Shown: in pieces, positions 50,853-60,103 of the stretch | How positions within the stretch are numbered: position 1 is the first letter of the stretch | Layout: every line of letters begins with the position of its first letter | DNA from: Morganella morganii H1r | GTDB lineage: Bacteria; Pseudomonadota; Gammaproteobacteria; Enterobacterales; Enterobacteriaceae | Direction: 5' to 3' | Length of the DNA: 64,000 bases | NCBI RefSeq assembly: GCF_000633515.1 | Contig: NZ_AYMP01000018.1 | Span: 186,001-250,000, forward strand | Notes under the pieces: model-generated | Databases searched by the model: none | Seen by the model: only the letters and a program-made list of their open reading frames with translations | What the model was told of the DNA's origin: nothing | Program-made: the position numbers and the translations under genes

Positions 50853-51215
50853 ATGACAGCAGCAAACACACGGGCAGGCGGTATCAGCTTTTCAGGGTGC
50901 GAACCGATGATCCCGATCCCGGGACCCAACATCGCACCGAACGCCACCGGGATACCCAATGTCGCCAACTATTTCTGCTGCGGCGGTAACGAGCAGAACC
51001 TGATGAGCATCCGGGTATCAACCATTTCCACCGGCATTATTCTCGGTGCCACCGGAGCACACTCGGCGCAGATGACACCGGTTCAGGGATCAGGCAAATA
51101 CTTTATTCAGGGCAGCCCCGCAACCCGGCTGGGCGATATGAGTATGACGAATAACTGTAACGCTCCCGGCACCCAGATTGCCCCGAGCCAGACAAAGTAT
51201 TTTATCAATGCCTGA
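50853..51215 (+). CDS. DUF4150 PAAR-like spike-tip protein
   Basis: This 120-residue protein has the PAAR-like organisation: PIPGPNIAPNATGIPNVANY, CCGGNEQNLMSIRVSTISTG, and SPATRLGDMSMTNNCNAPGT, matching DUF4150, a family that caps VgrG spikes and often carries a toxin. Here the toxin is absent; the protein is the tip domain only. The true start is ATG 50853, 4 bases after the DUF3540 stop; a longer out-of-family frame exists upstream. It overlaps tssJ by 8 bases. Confidence 0.82.
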   Translation: MTAANTRAGGISFSGCEPMIPIPGPNIAPNATGIPNVANYFCCGGNEQNLMSIRVSTISTGIILGATGAHSAQMTPVQGSGKYFIQGSPATRLGDMSMTNNCNAPGTQIAPSQTKYFINA

Positions 51216-51717
51216 TCACAGCAGATGGATACGCAGCCTGCTGGTGGTACCGGGTATTGTACTTCTCAGCAGTTGCAGCCTGATCTGGCCGGACGCACCG
51301 GAACCGCTGCCGGCAGACAGAACCGTCAGCCTGCGGATTGATGCCGCCGCCGGGGTGAATACTGACAGCGGAGGTAATTCATTACCGATCCGGGTCTGTG
51401 TATTTGAAATCAGCAGGGATGACTGGATACCGCCGGGGCTCTACCGGAATGCCCCCTGTGATGAGGCGGCACCGGACCCGGTCATGATCCGTCAGATGCA
51501 GCATATTTTAAGCCCCGGTGAATCCCGCCGGTATTCATTTGAGATCCCGCGGGAAACGGCACGCTGGCTGCTGGTGGCCGCGGAGTTTCAGATCCCCGGA
51601 AAAAATAAAAATACTGTTCTGATCAATACGGAAGTTAATAAAAATTCAAATGTTGTTGTCGTGGTCCGGGAACGCAGTCTGACACAGATGAAGATACCTG
51701 TTTCAGATAAGCCCTGA
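51208..51717 (+). CDS. tssJ: TssJ, outer-membrane lipoprotein of the T6SS membrane complex
   Basis: TssJ is a lipoprotein that anchors TssM to the outer membrane. The N-terminus gives a signal peptide and lipobox LLSSC (Cys23), then a transthyretin-like beta-sandwich with VSLRIDAAAGVNTDSGGNSLPIRVCVFEI (residues about 40-70). The length from ATG 51208 is 169 residues. The pattern PIRVCVFEIS is conserved in the family. Confidence 0.9.
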   Translation: MPDHSRWIRSLLVVPGIVLLSSCSLIWPDAPEPLPADRTVSLRIDAAAGVNTDSGGNSLPIRVCVFEISRDDWIPPGLYRNAPCDEAAPDPVMIRQMQHILSPGESRRYSFEIPRETARWLLVAAEFQIPGKNKNTVLINTEVNKNSNVVVVVRERSLTQMKIPVSDKP

Positions 51718-51751
51718 CACCACGCCTGAGGACGGAACTGAGGACATAATT

Positions 51752-53107
51752 ATGTTGTTAAAACAGCGTGTAGCCTGGGTTGAAGGGATGCTGATGGAAC
51801 CTCAGCATTTTCAGCAGCAGGAGCGGTATTTCGAACATTTCACGGATATGCGTATCCGCAGCACAGATGCTCTGGCCTGGGGTTTTCGTCAGATACATCT
51901 CGACACCGGATTACTCGATCAGGGAAAAATAGCCCTGACCCGTGCCCGCGGTGTTTTGCCTGACGGAACCCCGTTTGATCTCGGCAGTGATGATCCGCTG
52001 CCGCCGCCGTTTGATCCGGGTCCGGACTGCCAGGGACAAATTATCTGTCTCTCCGCCCTGATGGATATGCCGGGGAATACCTTTATCGATCTGTCACAAA
52101 GCAAGGGACAGAGCCGTTTCAGTGTGATTAATGCCGACATCCGCGACCGCAACGCCGGTCTGGCCTCCGAAGGCACGCCGCAGATGGCGACACTCCAGCT
52201 CGGGGATCTCTGTACACGGCTGAATGTCCGGAGTGCAATCAGCGATGCGGAATCCCTGCTGCCCGTGGCGCGGATCACCGAAAGAACCCGTGACGGCCGC
52301 CTGATACTGGATGATAAATTCCTGCCGCCGATGCTCGATTTCCGTGCCTGCGGCTGGCTGAAAAGTGCCGTCACCGAACTGCTCGGCCTGATGGTACAGC
52401 GGCTGGAGAGTGTTTACCGCCCGGATGTGCCGCTGACCACCGGCGGACTGACTGAATTACTGGAACTCCTGCTGCTACAGACACTGAGTGAGTACCATCT
52501 GCGCCTGGCTCACCTGCTGGCGCAGCCTCAGGTTCATCCGGAGCGGCTGTTTTTCACCCTGCTGGGCCTGCTGGGACGCCTGAGCATTATCCCGGGTAAA
52601 GAGAATACGTCGCTGCACCAGGATTTCCACTATTCACATAATGAGCCGCAGAACGCATATTTCAGCCTGTTTGCCGCGCTGCGCCGTGCCCTGTCACTGG
52701 TCATTGAGGCACCGGCTATCGCCCTGCAGTTTATCGAGCGCGGCGACAATATCTATCTGTACCAGAATGATCCGCAGTTACGTCTGGAGAAACTGATCTT
52801 TATCGTCAGTGCAGAGCTGCCGGGCGATACCATGAGAAGTTATTTCCCAGCCCAGACCAAACTGGCGCCGGTGGAAAAAATTGTCCAGCTTATCGACCTG
52901 CAGTTACCGGGTGTGCGTATCACCCCGATGTCATCACCGCCGCGTCACATCCCGTATTACCCGAACAGTGTTTATTTTGAGGTGGATAACGCGGACCCGA
53001 TGTACAGAGATATGCTGTCCGGCAGTGCCGCAGCACTGAGTATTGTCGGTGATTTCCCCGGATTACGTTTTGAGGCGTGGGGCTTGCGTCAGGGGAGAGT
53101 AGGATGA
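51752..53107 (+). CDS. tssK: TssK, T6SS baseplate-membrane complex connector
   Basis: TssK links the baseplate to the TssJLM membrane complex; its fold resembles phage receptor-binding proteins. The 451-residue protein starts VAWVEGMLMEPQHFQQQERY and contains HLLAQPQVHPERLFFTLLGL and the C-terminal SVYFEVDNADPMY. It overlaps tssL by 4 bases, as is common. Confidence 0.94.
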   Translation: MLLKQRVAWVEGMLMEPQHFQQQERYFEHFTDMRIRSTDALAWGFRQIHLDTGLLDQGKIALTRARGVLPDGTPFDLGSDDPLPPPFDPGPDCQGQIICLSALMDMPGNTFIDLSQSKGQSRFSVINADIRDRNAGLASEGTPQMATLQLGDLCTRLNVRSAISDAESLLPVARITERTRDGRLILDDKFLPPMLDFRACGWLKSAVTELLGLMVQRLESVYRPDVPLTTGGLTELLELLLLQTLSEYHLRLAHLLAQPQVHPERLFFTLLGLLGRLSIIPGKENTSLHQDFHYSHNEPQNAYFSLFAALRRALSLVIEAPAIALQFIERGDNIYLYQNDPQLRLEKLIFIVSAELPGDTMRSYFPAQTKLAPVEKIVQLIDLQLPGVRITPMSSPPRHIPYYPNSVYFEVDNADPMYRDMLSGSAAALSIVGDFPGLRFEAWGLRQGRVG

Positions 53108-54702
53108 ATGAGTTTGAACGCCAGATCAGGAGTGCCATATCTGCGGCCCGTACAGGAATGAAACAGGCCGAACACTCGTTAACCAACCCGATATGGCAGG
53201 CCAAAAGCACCGCCGCATCCATCGGCGGTATCATTCCGGCCGGTATGCGGGGGATGGGCAGCACACAACCGCAGGATGACGATCTGCCGGAATTCACGGC
53301 GGCCAATGAAGATCCCCCGCTGTCATCTGCGAACCCGGCTCAGAGAAAACAGAATCCGCTTCCGCCGATGCGCCCCGCACAACAGCGGGAACGTCAGCAG
53401 AGCACCCGTACCACCGGACAAAATACATCGCTGTTCGGTCTCTGGCATAACCCGTATATTTCAGCCGGGATGCCGCTGCTGTTACAGATTGAGTGGTTCC
53501 GTAATGAGCCGCAGACCGATTTTGTCTGCGCCCGCCTCCAGATCGTCCGGAAACTGGAGTTTTTCCGCAAAGATCTGCGCAGACAAGGATTCCCGCCGGA
53601 GGAGATCAACCACCTCTCTTATCTTATCTGTACCTATACCGACGGTATTTTTAACGACATGGTAAAAGAGGAGATGACGGGACTGAGTCTGCTGGTGGAA
53701 TTCCATAAAGATGCCTGGGGCGGCGAAAACTGTTTTGAGCATCTGAAAGAATACATCAGCAATCCGCAGGATAACCATGATGTGCTGGAGTTCTATTATC
53801 TGATCCTGTCCATGGGATTTGAAGGTAAATACCGGATGATCGATCGCGGGGCCGTATTGCTGATGGATCTGCGCAATCACCTCAGCGGCCTGCTCTATGC
53901 ACAAAACACCACGCTGTTCTTATCCGATGTCCGCGCGGAAAACGTCAAACCGCCGAAACACCGGTTTATCACCGCACTGCGTATCCTCATTACCGGGCTT
54001 ATCCTGGCCGTTATCGCCTACGGTATTTCCGCCTGGTATCTCCATGAACAGGCGCGCCAGATCCGCAATGACATTCTGGCATGGGTTCCGCCGGAGCCGC
54101 GCAAAATCAATATTATGGAAACGCTGCCGAACCCGCTGACCCAAATCTTAAGCGAAGGCTGGCTGGAAGTCCGTAAAGATCCGCGCGGCTGGCTGCTGAT
54201 TTTCACCTCTGACGGTGCGTTCCTGACCGGTAAATCCGAACTGACGGAAGACTTCCTCAGCAAACGCAATATCGAGCGTCTGGGGGCCGCCCTCGCGCCG
54301 TGGCCGGGGGATCTGGAAGTCATCGGCCATACCGATGCCACCCCGTTCCGCAAAACCTCCGCCAATAATAACCTGAAGCTGTCAGAGGCCCGTGCGGTGG
54401 TGGTCGCCGATATTCTGCGGACCAATACCATGATTAATCAGACTCACAACCGCGAAATCACCGCGACAGGCCGGGGGGAAAGCGATCCGATCGCGGATAA
54501 CACCACCGATGAAGGCCGCAAACGTAACCGCCGTGTCGATATCTTATGGAAAATCGGTAAACGCGATGCGGAACAGGCCATGCAGGGCTATCAGGACGGC
54601 GATGTTCCGGCGGTACTGAACGGAACCCCGGCACCGTCAGCAGGTAATCATAATGACAACACTTCAGCGGAACCGCCTGTGCTCCCGGCCTGGATGAAGT
54701 AA
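53104..54702 (+). CDS. tssL: TssL with C-terminal OmpA-like peptidoglycan-binding domain
   Basis: TssL (DotU/IcmH-like) is the inner-membrane partner of TssM. Residues about 100-290 form the cytoplasmic DotU domain (PYISAGMPLLLQIEWFRNEP, LSYLICTYTDGIFND); one membrane helix follows (ALRILITGLILAVIAYGIS, about 293-311). The C-terminal domain (about 365-490) is OmpA-like with EVIGHTDATPF, LSEARAVVVADIL and RKRNRRVDILW, predicted to bind peptidoglycan in the periplasm. The total of 532 residues fits the fused TssL class. The extreme C-terminus is low-complexity. Confidence 0.93.
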   Translation: MNEFERQIRSAISAARTGMKQAEHSLTNPIWQAKSTAASIGGIIPAGMRGMGSTQPQDDDLPEFTAANEDPPLSSANPAQRKQNPLPPMRPAQQRERQQSTRTTGQNTSLFGLWHNPYISAGMPLLLQIEWFRNEPQTDFVCARLQIVRKLEFFRKDLRRQGFPPEEINHLSYLICTYTDGIFNDMVKEEMTGLSLLVEFHKDAWGGENCFEHLKEYISNPQDNHDVLEFYYLILSMGFEGKYRMIDRGAVLLMDLRNHLSGLLYAQNTTLFLSDVRAENVKPPKHRFITALRILITGLILAVIAYGISAWYLHEQARQIRNDILAWVPPEPRKINIMETLPNPLTQILSEGWLEVRKDPRGWLLIFTSDGAFLTGKSELTEDFLSKRNIERLGAALAPWPGDLEVIGHTDATPFRKTSANNNLKLSEARAVVVADILRTNTMINQTHNREITATGRGESDPIADNTTDEGRKRNRRVDILWKIGKRDAEQAMQGYQDGDVPAVLNGTPAPSAGNHNDNTSAEPPVLPAWMK

Positions 54703-54721
54703 CGGTATACAAGGACGTATT

Positions 54722-57700
54722 ATGATCAGACGATTTATCATCCTTATCATTGCATTGATTCTCAGCTACATCATCTGGTGGGTCGGGCCGATGGTTGCCA
54801 TCGGTAACTTTTATCCGCTGGCCCGCGTGCTGGTACGCCAGATTATTATCGCTGTTATTCTTTTCTGGGCATTGTGGCCGTTTGTGGCTTTCCTGTTCAG
54901 CCGTCTGTTCCGGTTTCTGCGGACACCGCTGCCGAAGCCGAGAAAGAAGATTATCCAGCTTGACCGGGTCACTGCCCGTTTTACCGATGCTATCCGGACA
55001 CTGCAGTTTATTGCACTGGCGGGCAAAAAAACCCGCAGCGAACGGATGAAAATCCATCTCAGCCGTGAATACATCAACAACAAGCCCTGGTTTGTGGTGA
55101 TGGGACCCGCCGGATGCGGCAAAACCTCCGTCATTTATAACAGCGGCGAGCAGTTCCTGCTGTCCGAGCAGTACGGGTTATCCCGCACAACCGATATCGG
55201 CCCGACAATTGACTGTAACTGGTGGCTGACAGAGCGCGCCGTGTATATTGATACCGCCGGAGAATGGGTACAGATGCACGGACAGAGTGACGATGCCGGT
55301 AATGCACGGCAGAAATTGTACTCTCTTATCCGCAAGCACCGCCGTTACCCCGGTATCGACGGAATTATTTTGTGTGCGGATATCGGTACACTGCTGTATG
55401 CCCCGCTGACCGAGCGCAAATCGCTGGCTGACACATTACGTATCCGTATTCTGGAAATGGCGGCACTTTTTCAGTCCGATATTCCGGTTTACCTGCTGCT
55501 GAATAATATTGACCACCTGCCCGGCGGTGAGGCATTCCTGAATATCGCCGATGACGACCTGCTCGCCGGCGGTCTGGGGATCAAACTGCAATGCACAGAC
55601 GATCACCGCAATAATTTTATTCATGATGAAAATACCTATCACCAGCTTCAGATCCGGGTCAGCAACTATATCCTGGAAACCCTGCACAATGTGCCGGATG
55701 ACGGATTACGCCACCAGCTTCTGCTGTTTATTGAATCGCTCGGCGCACTGCAAAAACCATTATTTTCCTTCCTCGAACAGATTTTTCCGGCTTCTGCGAC
55801 AGGCTATACCGGCTGTCTGCGTCAGTTGTGGATGGGCAGTACTATCCCGCTGATCGCACGTGAGAGCCTGTATAATGCAGACAGCGACGGGTTGTTTGAT
55901 GAGCGTCAGTCCGGCGGCATGTACTTCCCGGCGCTGATGCAGGCCATCACCGAGCGCGGTGTGCTGCACAGCGCCCGCTACCGCCCGCTGCGCAACAAGC
56001 TGATGTCCGCCGCCCGTTATTCCGCAGTAACGGCAGGACTGCTGGCAACGGTGATGCTGCTCTCCTCCCGCTACTTCTGGGAGTCGGATTTTATTTCTTA
56101 TGCCAGCGCCCGCTTTGAGGAAACCAAACGGATTGTCCGCGACATCCCGGTCACCAGTCAGTTTAATGATGACCTGATTGCCGCTTATGAACAGCTCGGC
56201 TATATCAACACGCAGTTTCTGGAAAGCTCTCCGCCGCTGCTGACACCGTATTTCGAGCATAAACTGCTGAGTAATGCGATGGAGCAGACCTACCGGCGCC
56301 ATCTGTACAAAATCTTCTGGCCTGCCGTGGAAAATTATATCGCCAATGAACTGAAACAGAGTGCGCTCAGCGGCAATACCGATGCATATGACACACTTAA
56401 GGTCTATCTGATGATGGTTTACCCGTCATACAGAGAGCCGGAGGCGCTGGAAAACTGGTTTATGATCCGCTGGGATAACTACGCGGTACAGGGCTATACC
56501 GAAACTGACCGCCGCCTGTTCCGCTATCACCTGCACGAATTATTCAGTGACACCTCATCCACCGCCCCGGCGGCCAAAATGAATGCGGAACTGGTGCGTA
56601 TCGCCCGCGTTAATGCAATGAAAACCCCGATCCATCTGCGGGTGGTTAACCGTATCAAAGATAAACCGCTGCCCGCAGGTATTCAGAATATCTCACTGGC
56701 AGACGCCGCAGGCCCCAGTGTATCGCTGATGCTGCGCCGCAAGAGCACCAATACGGTAACCGATACCGCCGTTTCCGGTTTCTACACCAAAGCCGGCTAT
56801 AAGGATGTTTTCCTGCCGCAGTTACAGGATGCAGCCACGGATATGATCAGCGAAGAAAACTGGGTACTCAGTGACAACACCGAAAAACGCGGTGATATCG
56901 GTACACAGGAGGCGATTCAGACATTATCCAATGAAGCGCTGAAAGCCTACCTGTCTGAATATGCCAATCAGTGGGACAGTTTCCTGAAAGACATCCGTGT
57001 CCGGCCAATCAGTGATCTTGATGATGCGGCGCAACTCGCCCGTCAGTTTACCGAACCGTCTTCACCACTGACGGCGCTGGTACAGTTTGCCATTGATCAA
57101 ACCACACTGAGCCGCGAAAACCAGCAGGATGCCACCGGATGGTTTGCCCGTCAGGAAAACAAGCTGACTCAGACCCGCCGCTCGCTGCTGGACGGAGTCA
57201 GCAATGACCGGTCTGCGGGCAGCACGCCGGAGAAAAGTCTGGAGGCCCGTTTTGAGGCGCTGCACCGCCTGCGTCAGGCCGAAACGGCCGGAGCCAATGA
57301 TCCGCTGTTCACGGTTTTTGACCAGGTTTACAACAAACTGGCCACCCTCTCCGCCTCGCTGCGCGCCGGTCAGATCCTGCCGCAAAACAGTGAAATCAAC
57401 CGGTTACGTGATGATATGCTTCGTCAGCCGGAGCCGGTACGCAGTGTCATGATAGATCTGCTTTCCACGGGCGAACAACAGAGCCTGCAAAAAAGTAAAG
57501 AGAATCTCAGCCGTGGTGCCTCATCCATTGCCTCCGATTCCTGCCGGACAACCATCAGCGGCCGCTACCCGTTTAACCGCAGCGCGAGAGAGGAAGTCGG
57601 TATCGGAGATTTCACCCGCATGTTCGCACGCGGCGGCGCAATCCAGAGTTTCTTTGATTCAAATCTGGCTGCCTATGTGAATACCGGGGCAACCCCCTGG

Positions 57701-58195
57701 CAGATCCACCCCGGCAGCCGCGGCGTGGTGTCAGCCAAAACGGTGGCATCATTCGAAAACGCGGCCCGCATCCGGGACTCCTTTTTTGATCCGTCCGGTT
57801 CGATGTCGATGTCCATGATTATCCGCCCGATCTCATTATCGCCTTCGGTTCTGGAAGCCGTACTGGATATTGACGGTCAGATAATCCGCTACAGCCACGG
57901 CTATCAGGAGCCGGTCAAAATTAACTGGCCGGGTCCCAAAGGCGGCATTTATACACGTCTGACATTCAAAACACAGGACGGACAGGTGGAAACGGTCAGC
58001 TTTGACGGGCCGTGGGCACTTTTCCGGATGTATGACGCCGGTAACCCGGTACAACTGAGCAGCAACAGCCGTCAGCTCACTATGGCAATGGGTCAGGTGA
58101 AAGGGTTCTTTATTGTCGAGCTTAATTCAACAATGAAGGATTATCCGTTGTGGTCACGGGCATTAAAACAATTTTCCTGCCCGGGTAATATCTGA
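54722..58195 (+). CDS. tssM: TssM, T6SS inner-membrane scaffold protein
   Basis: TssM (IcmF) spans the inner membrane and reaches TssJ through its periplasmic domain. Helices lie at about 4-22 and 36-58, then a cytoplasmic domain with a complete Walker A motif (GPAGCGKTS, 128-136) and Walker-B-like VYIDTAGEW, a third helix at about 438-455 (VTAGLLATVMLLSSRYFW), and a large periplasmic region including the conserved DUF1215/IcmF C-terminal parts (YPFNRSAREEVGIGDFTRMF). The length of 1157 residues is normal. With an intact Walker A, ATP binding is possible. Confidence 0.95.
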   Translation: MIRRFIILIIALILSYIIWWVGPMVAIGNFYPLARVLVRQIIIAVILFWALWPFVAFLFSRLFRFLRTPLPKPRKKIIQLDRVTARFTDAIRTLQFIALAGKKTRSERMKIHLSREYINNKPWFVVMGPAGCGKTSVIYNSGEQFLLSEQYGLSRTTDIGPTIDCNWWLTERAVYIDTAGEWVQMHGQSDDAGNARQKLYSLIRKHRRYPGIDGIILCADIGTLLYAPLTERKSLADTLRIRILEMAALFQSDIPVYLLLNNIDHLPGGEAFLNIADDDLLAGGLGIKLQCTDDHRNNFIHDENTYHQLQIRVSNYILETLHNVPDDGLRHQLLLFIESLGALQKPLFSFLEQIFPASATGYTGCLRQLWMGSTIPLIARESLYNADSDGLFDERQSGGMYFPALMQAITERGVLHSARYRPLRNKLMSAARYSAVTAGLLATVMLLSSRYFWESDFISYASARFEETKRIVRDIPVTSQFNDDLIAAYEQLGYINTQFLESSPPLLTPYFEHKLLSNAMEQTYRRHLYKIFWPAVENYIANELKQSALSGNTDAYDTLKVYLMMVYPSYREPEALENWFMIRWDNYAVQGYTETDRRLFRYHLHELFSDTSSTAPAAKMNAELVRIARVNAMKTPIHLRVVNRIKDKPLPAGIQNISLADAAGPSVSLMLRRKSTNTVTDTAVSGFYTKAGYKDVFLPQLQDAATDMISEENWVLSDNTEKRGDIGTQEAIQTLSNEALKAYLSEYANQWDSFLKDIRVRPISDLDDAAQLARQFTEPSSPLTALVQFAIDQTTLSRENQQDATGWFARQENKLTQTRRSLLDGVSNDRSAGSTPEKSLEARFEALHRLRQAETAGANDPLFTVFDQVYNKLATLSASLRAGQILPQNSEINRLRDDMLRQPEPVRSVMIDLLSTGEQQSLQKSKENLSRGASSIASDSCRTTISGRYPFNRSAREEVGIGDFTRMFARGGAIQSFFDSNLAAYVNTGATPWQIHPGSRGVVSAKTVASFENAARIRDSFFDPSGSMSMSMIIRPISLSPSVLEAVLDIDGQIIRYSHGYQEPVKINWPGPKGGIYTRLTFKTQDGQVETVSFDGPWALFRMYDAGNPVQLSSNSRQLTMAMGQVKGFFIVELNSTMKDYPLWSRALKQFSCPGNI

Positions 58196-58216
58196 TAAAC
58201 GAAAAGGACAGTTATT

Positions 58217-58570
58217 ATGTTAGATCCGAAAAATGTACAGTCAGTACTGAAATTCAGTACTGAATCAGGAAACAACTCGGCTTCAGAATTACAGAAACCC
58301 TTTATGGAAGGGGTTGAAAATATGAGTATGTCCGGTTCGGATGCCTCCCGTTCAATACTGAAGAACGTTAATCAATCCTGTGACCAGATGATGAAGGAAA
58401 TGGGAAAAATGTTCGATGGTCTTCAGGATAATCTGGATGCTCATCAGAAAATGCAGCAGGCTGAGCGTCCGAAAGATTTCGATACCGCCATGAAAGATTT
58501 GCGGACAACGCTTTCCTCCGGTTTCCCGGAAGAGATGAAAAGTATGTTTGATAAAATGCCGAAGATATAA
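58217..58570 (+). CDS. Hypothetical 117-residue protein at the end of the T6SS operon
   Basis: Not recognised. It lies 22 bases after tssM with its own ribosome site (AAAAGGACAG), before a terminator, so it is co-transcribed with the T6SS. The protein is small, soluble, helical and Met-rich (VNQSCDQMMKEMGKMFDGLQ, MKSMFDKMPKI), with a Ser/Gly-rich stretch near residues 35-48 and no signal peptide or membrane helix. A single Cys is present. It could be an accessory factor, a chaperone, or a small secreted cargo; nothing in the sequence decides among these. Confidence 0.65.
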   Translation: MLDPKNVQSVLKFSTESGNNSASELQKPFMEGVENMSMSGSDASRSILKNVNQSCDQMMKEMGKMFDGLQDNLDAHQKMQQAERPKDFDTAMKDLRTTLSSGFPEEMKSMFDKMPKI

Positions 58571-58580
58571 TACGGACATA

Positions 58581-58611
58581 AAAAATACCGGGAAAATCCC
58601 GGTATTTTTTT
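58581..58611. terminator. Bidirectional terminator between the T6SS and the sugar operon
   Basis: AAATACCGGGA (58583-58593) pairs with TCCCGGTATTT (58597-58607), with an A run on the left and a T run on the right. It serves both converging transcripts. Confidence 0.9.
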
Positions 58612-58628
58612 GTTCTGAAAAGAGAGGA

Positions 58629-60014
58629 TCAGAATAAGTATTTAAAACGGACACGCGCCCCGTAACGGTCGTTATCTTTACTGTCAACCATCGTCATATC
58701 CCCTTTCCCGTTAATATGGGAATAATACGCACCGAGATAGGTTTTAAAATTATCCATGCCCAATATATCCGGTAACTCATACGACGTGAATACGGTATGA
58801 ATATTATACCGGCCCGGATTTAACGTATCATACTGACTGTCATCAAATGCATTCACAACCTGATAGGATTTAATATCATTATGCGCATAGATATAACCCA
58901 ACTGGAACTTGCGCCATAAGATATTCGTCCCGGCTGAAAAGTCATTTTCATTCTTCGCATCCAGATAAGCCGTGCTGAGGTTAACCACCACCCCGTTCTC
59001 CGGGTCATCTTTCAGGGTATCCCATTTCATGGTCAGGCCATAGCCGGTACGGCGCGACTGATCCGTAAATTTGCCGTCAGCATTATCAAAACCGTAGGCA
59101 TTGCTGATGACGTTGGCATCCACAGCACCCGCAATCGTGACATTATCATAATTCCATGCCACCACAGGACGAACGTAAATCACATTCTTTTTATTCTGTA
59201 ATTTACGGCCATGATATTCCTGATCTTTAAAGACACGACTGCCATCCTCAACCAGCGTATTCACCTCAAAATACCAGTTATCATATTGGCTGCTGAGGTT
59301 CATTCCGCCACCGTGGTTACTCCGCCCGCGCCCTTCTTTCATCATATAGATATAGCCAAACCCGTCAGCATAGAGATCATTGGCACTGTTACCCGAATGT
59401 TCAACAAACGTATCCTGGTTCAGCGGGAACATATCATAGGCTTCATAGCGGCCGATTTTATATTTCCATTTATTTTCTTTACCAAAATAGAATACGGCAT
59501 CATCAAGCCCGATATTACCGGTCATATTCGCTAACGGCTGAACACTGAAGCCGGCATAGTTGCCGTTATCCAGTTTCCGCTGCCCGTCAAGACCAATCAG
59601 TATCCGTCCGTTAATATCCCAGCGCTCTTTATCACCGAAATCATCGGCCCCGTGCCCGGTCTGTGTATGCATTGAGGTAATCTGCCCTTTCCGGCTGGCA
59701 GCATCTATATTGAACTCCACATCACCGTATAATTTCAGTGACCCTTTACCGTTATCTGCGCTGACGATATTACTGAAACCCGATGTATTTTCCTTACCGG
59801 TATTGCCGGCCGGCGCCGTATTCTGAGCCATTAAACTTTCCAGACGTTCTGCTTTTTTCTCTGCCGCCACAGCTCTGGCTTCTGCTTCAGCCGCTCTTTT
59901 TTCAAGACTGTTCAGACGCGCCTCAATATCACTTAATGATGTTTCAGCACCGGCAGAAAAAGGGAACACAGAAACAGCAAACCCTGTTATCAATGCTAAT
60001 TTCGTTAGTTTCAT
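58629..60014 (-). CDS. Carbohydrate-type outer-membrane porin with N-terminal coiled coil
   Basis: A 461-residue outer-membrane protein: signal peptide (cut near AGA-E, residue 23), a heptad-rich coiled coil (about 25-65; IEARLNSLEKRAAEAEARA), a Ser/Gly/Asn linker, and a beta-barrel (about 90-461) ending in RVRFKYLF with terminal Phe. The coiled-coil plus barrel layout recalls ScrY-type sugar porins, while the barrel text looks closer to RafY/YieC-like carbohydrate porins; the exact subfamily is uncertain. It is last in the sugar operon, so it probably admits the same oligosaccharide. Confidence 0.78.
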   Translation of the reverse strand: MKLTKLALITGFAVSVFPFSAGAETSLSDIEARLNSLEKRAAEAEARAVAAEKKAERLESLMAQNTAPAGNTGKENTSGFSNIVSADNGKGSLKLYGDVEFNIDAASRKGQITSMHTQTGHGADDFGDKERWDINGRILIGLDGQRKLDNGNYAGFSVQPLANMTGNIGLDDAVFYFGKENKWKYKIGRYEAYDMFPLNQDTFVEHSGNSANDLYADGFGYIYMMKEGRGRSNHGGGMNLSSQYDNWYFEVNTLVEDGSRVFKDQEYHGRKLQNKKNVIYVRPVVAWNYDNVTIAGAVDANVISNAYGFDNADGKFTDQSRRTGYGLTMKWDTLKDDPENGVVVNLSTAYLDAKNENDFSAGTNILWRKFQLGYIYAHNDIKSYQVVNAFDDSQYDTLNPGRYNIHTVFTSYELPDILGMDNFKTYLGAYYSHINGKGDMTMVDSKDNDRYGARVRFKYLF

Positions 60015-60103
60015 TATATTTACCTTTGTTCACGACGATCAGGTGGCTGCGGCATATAAATATGCCGGGCCTTCATCAGAAAAATTTATTATCAGAAATT
60101 TAA

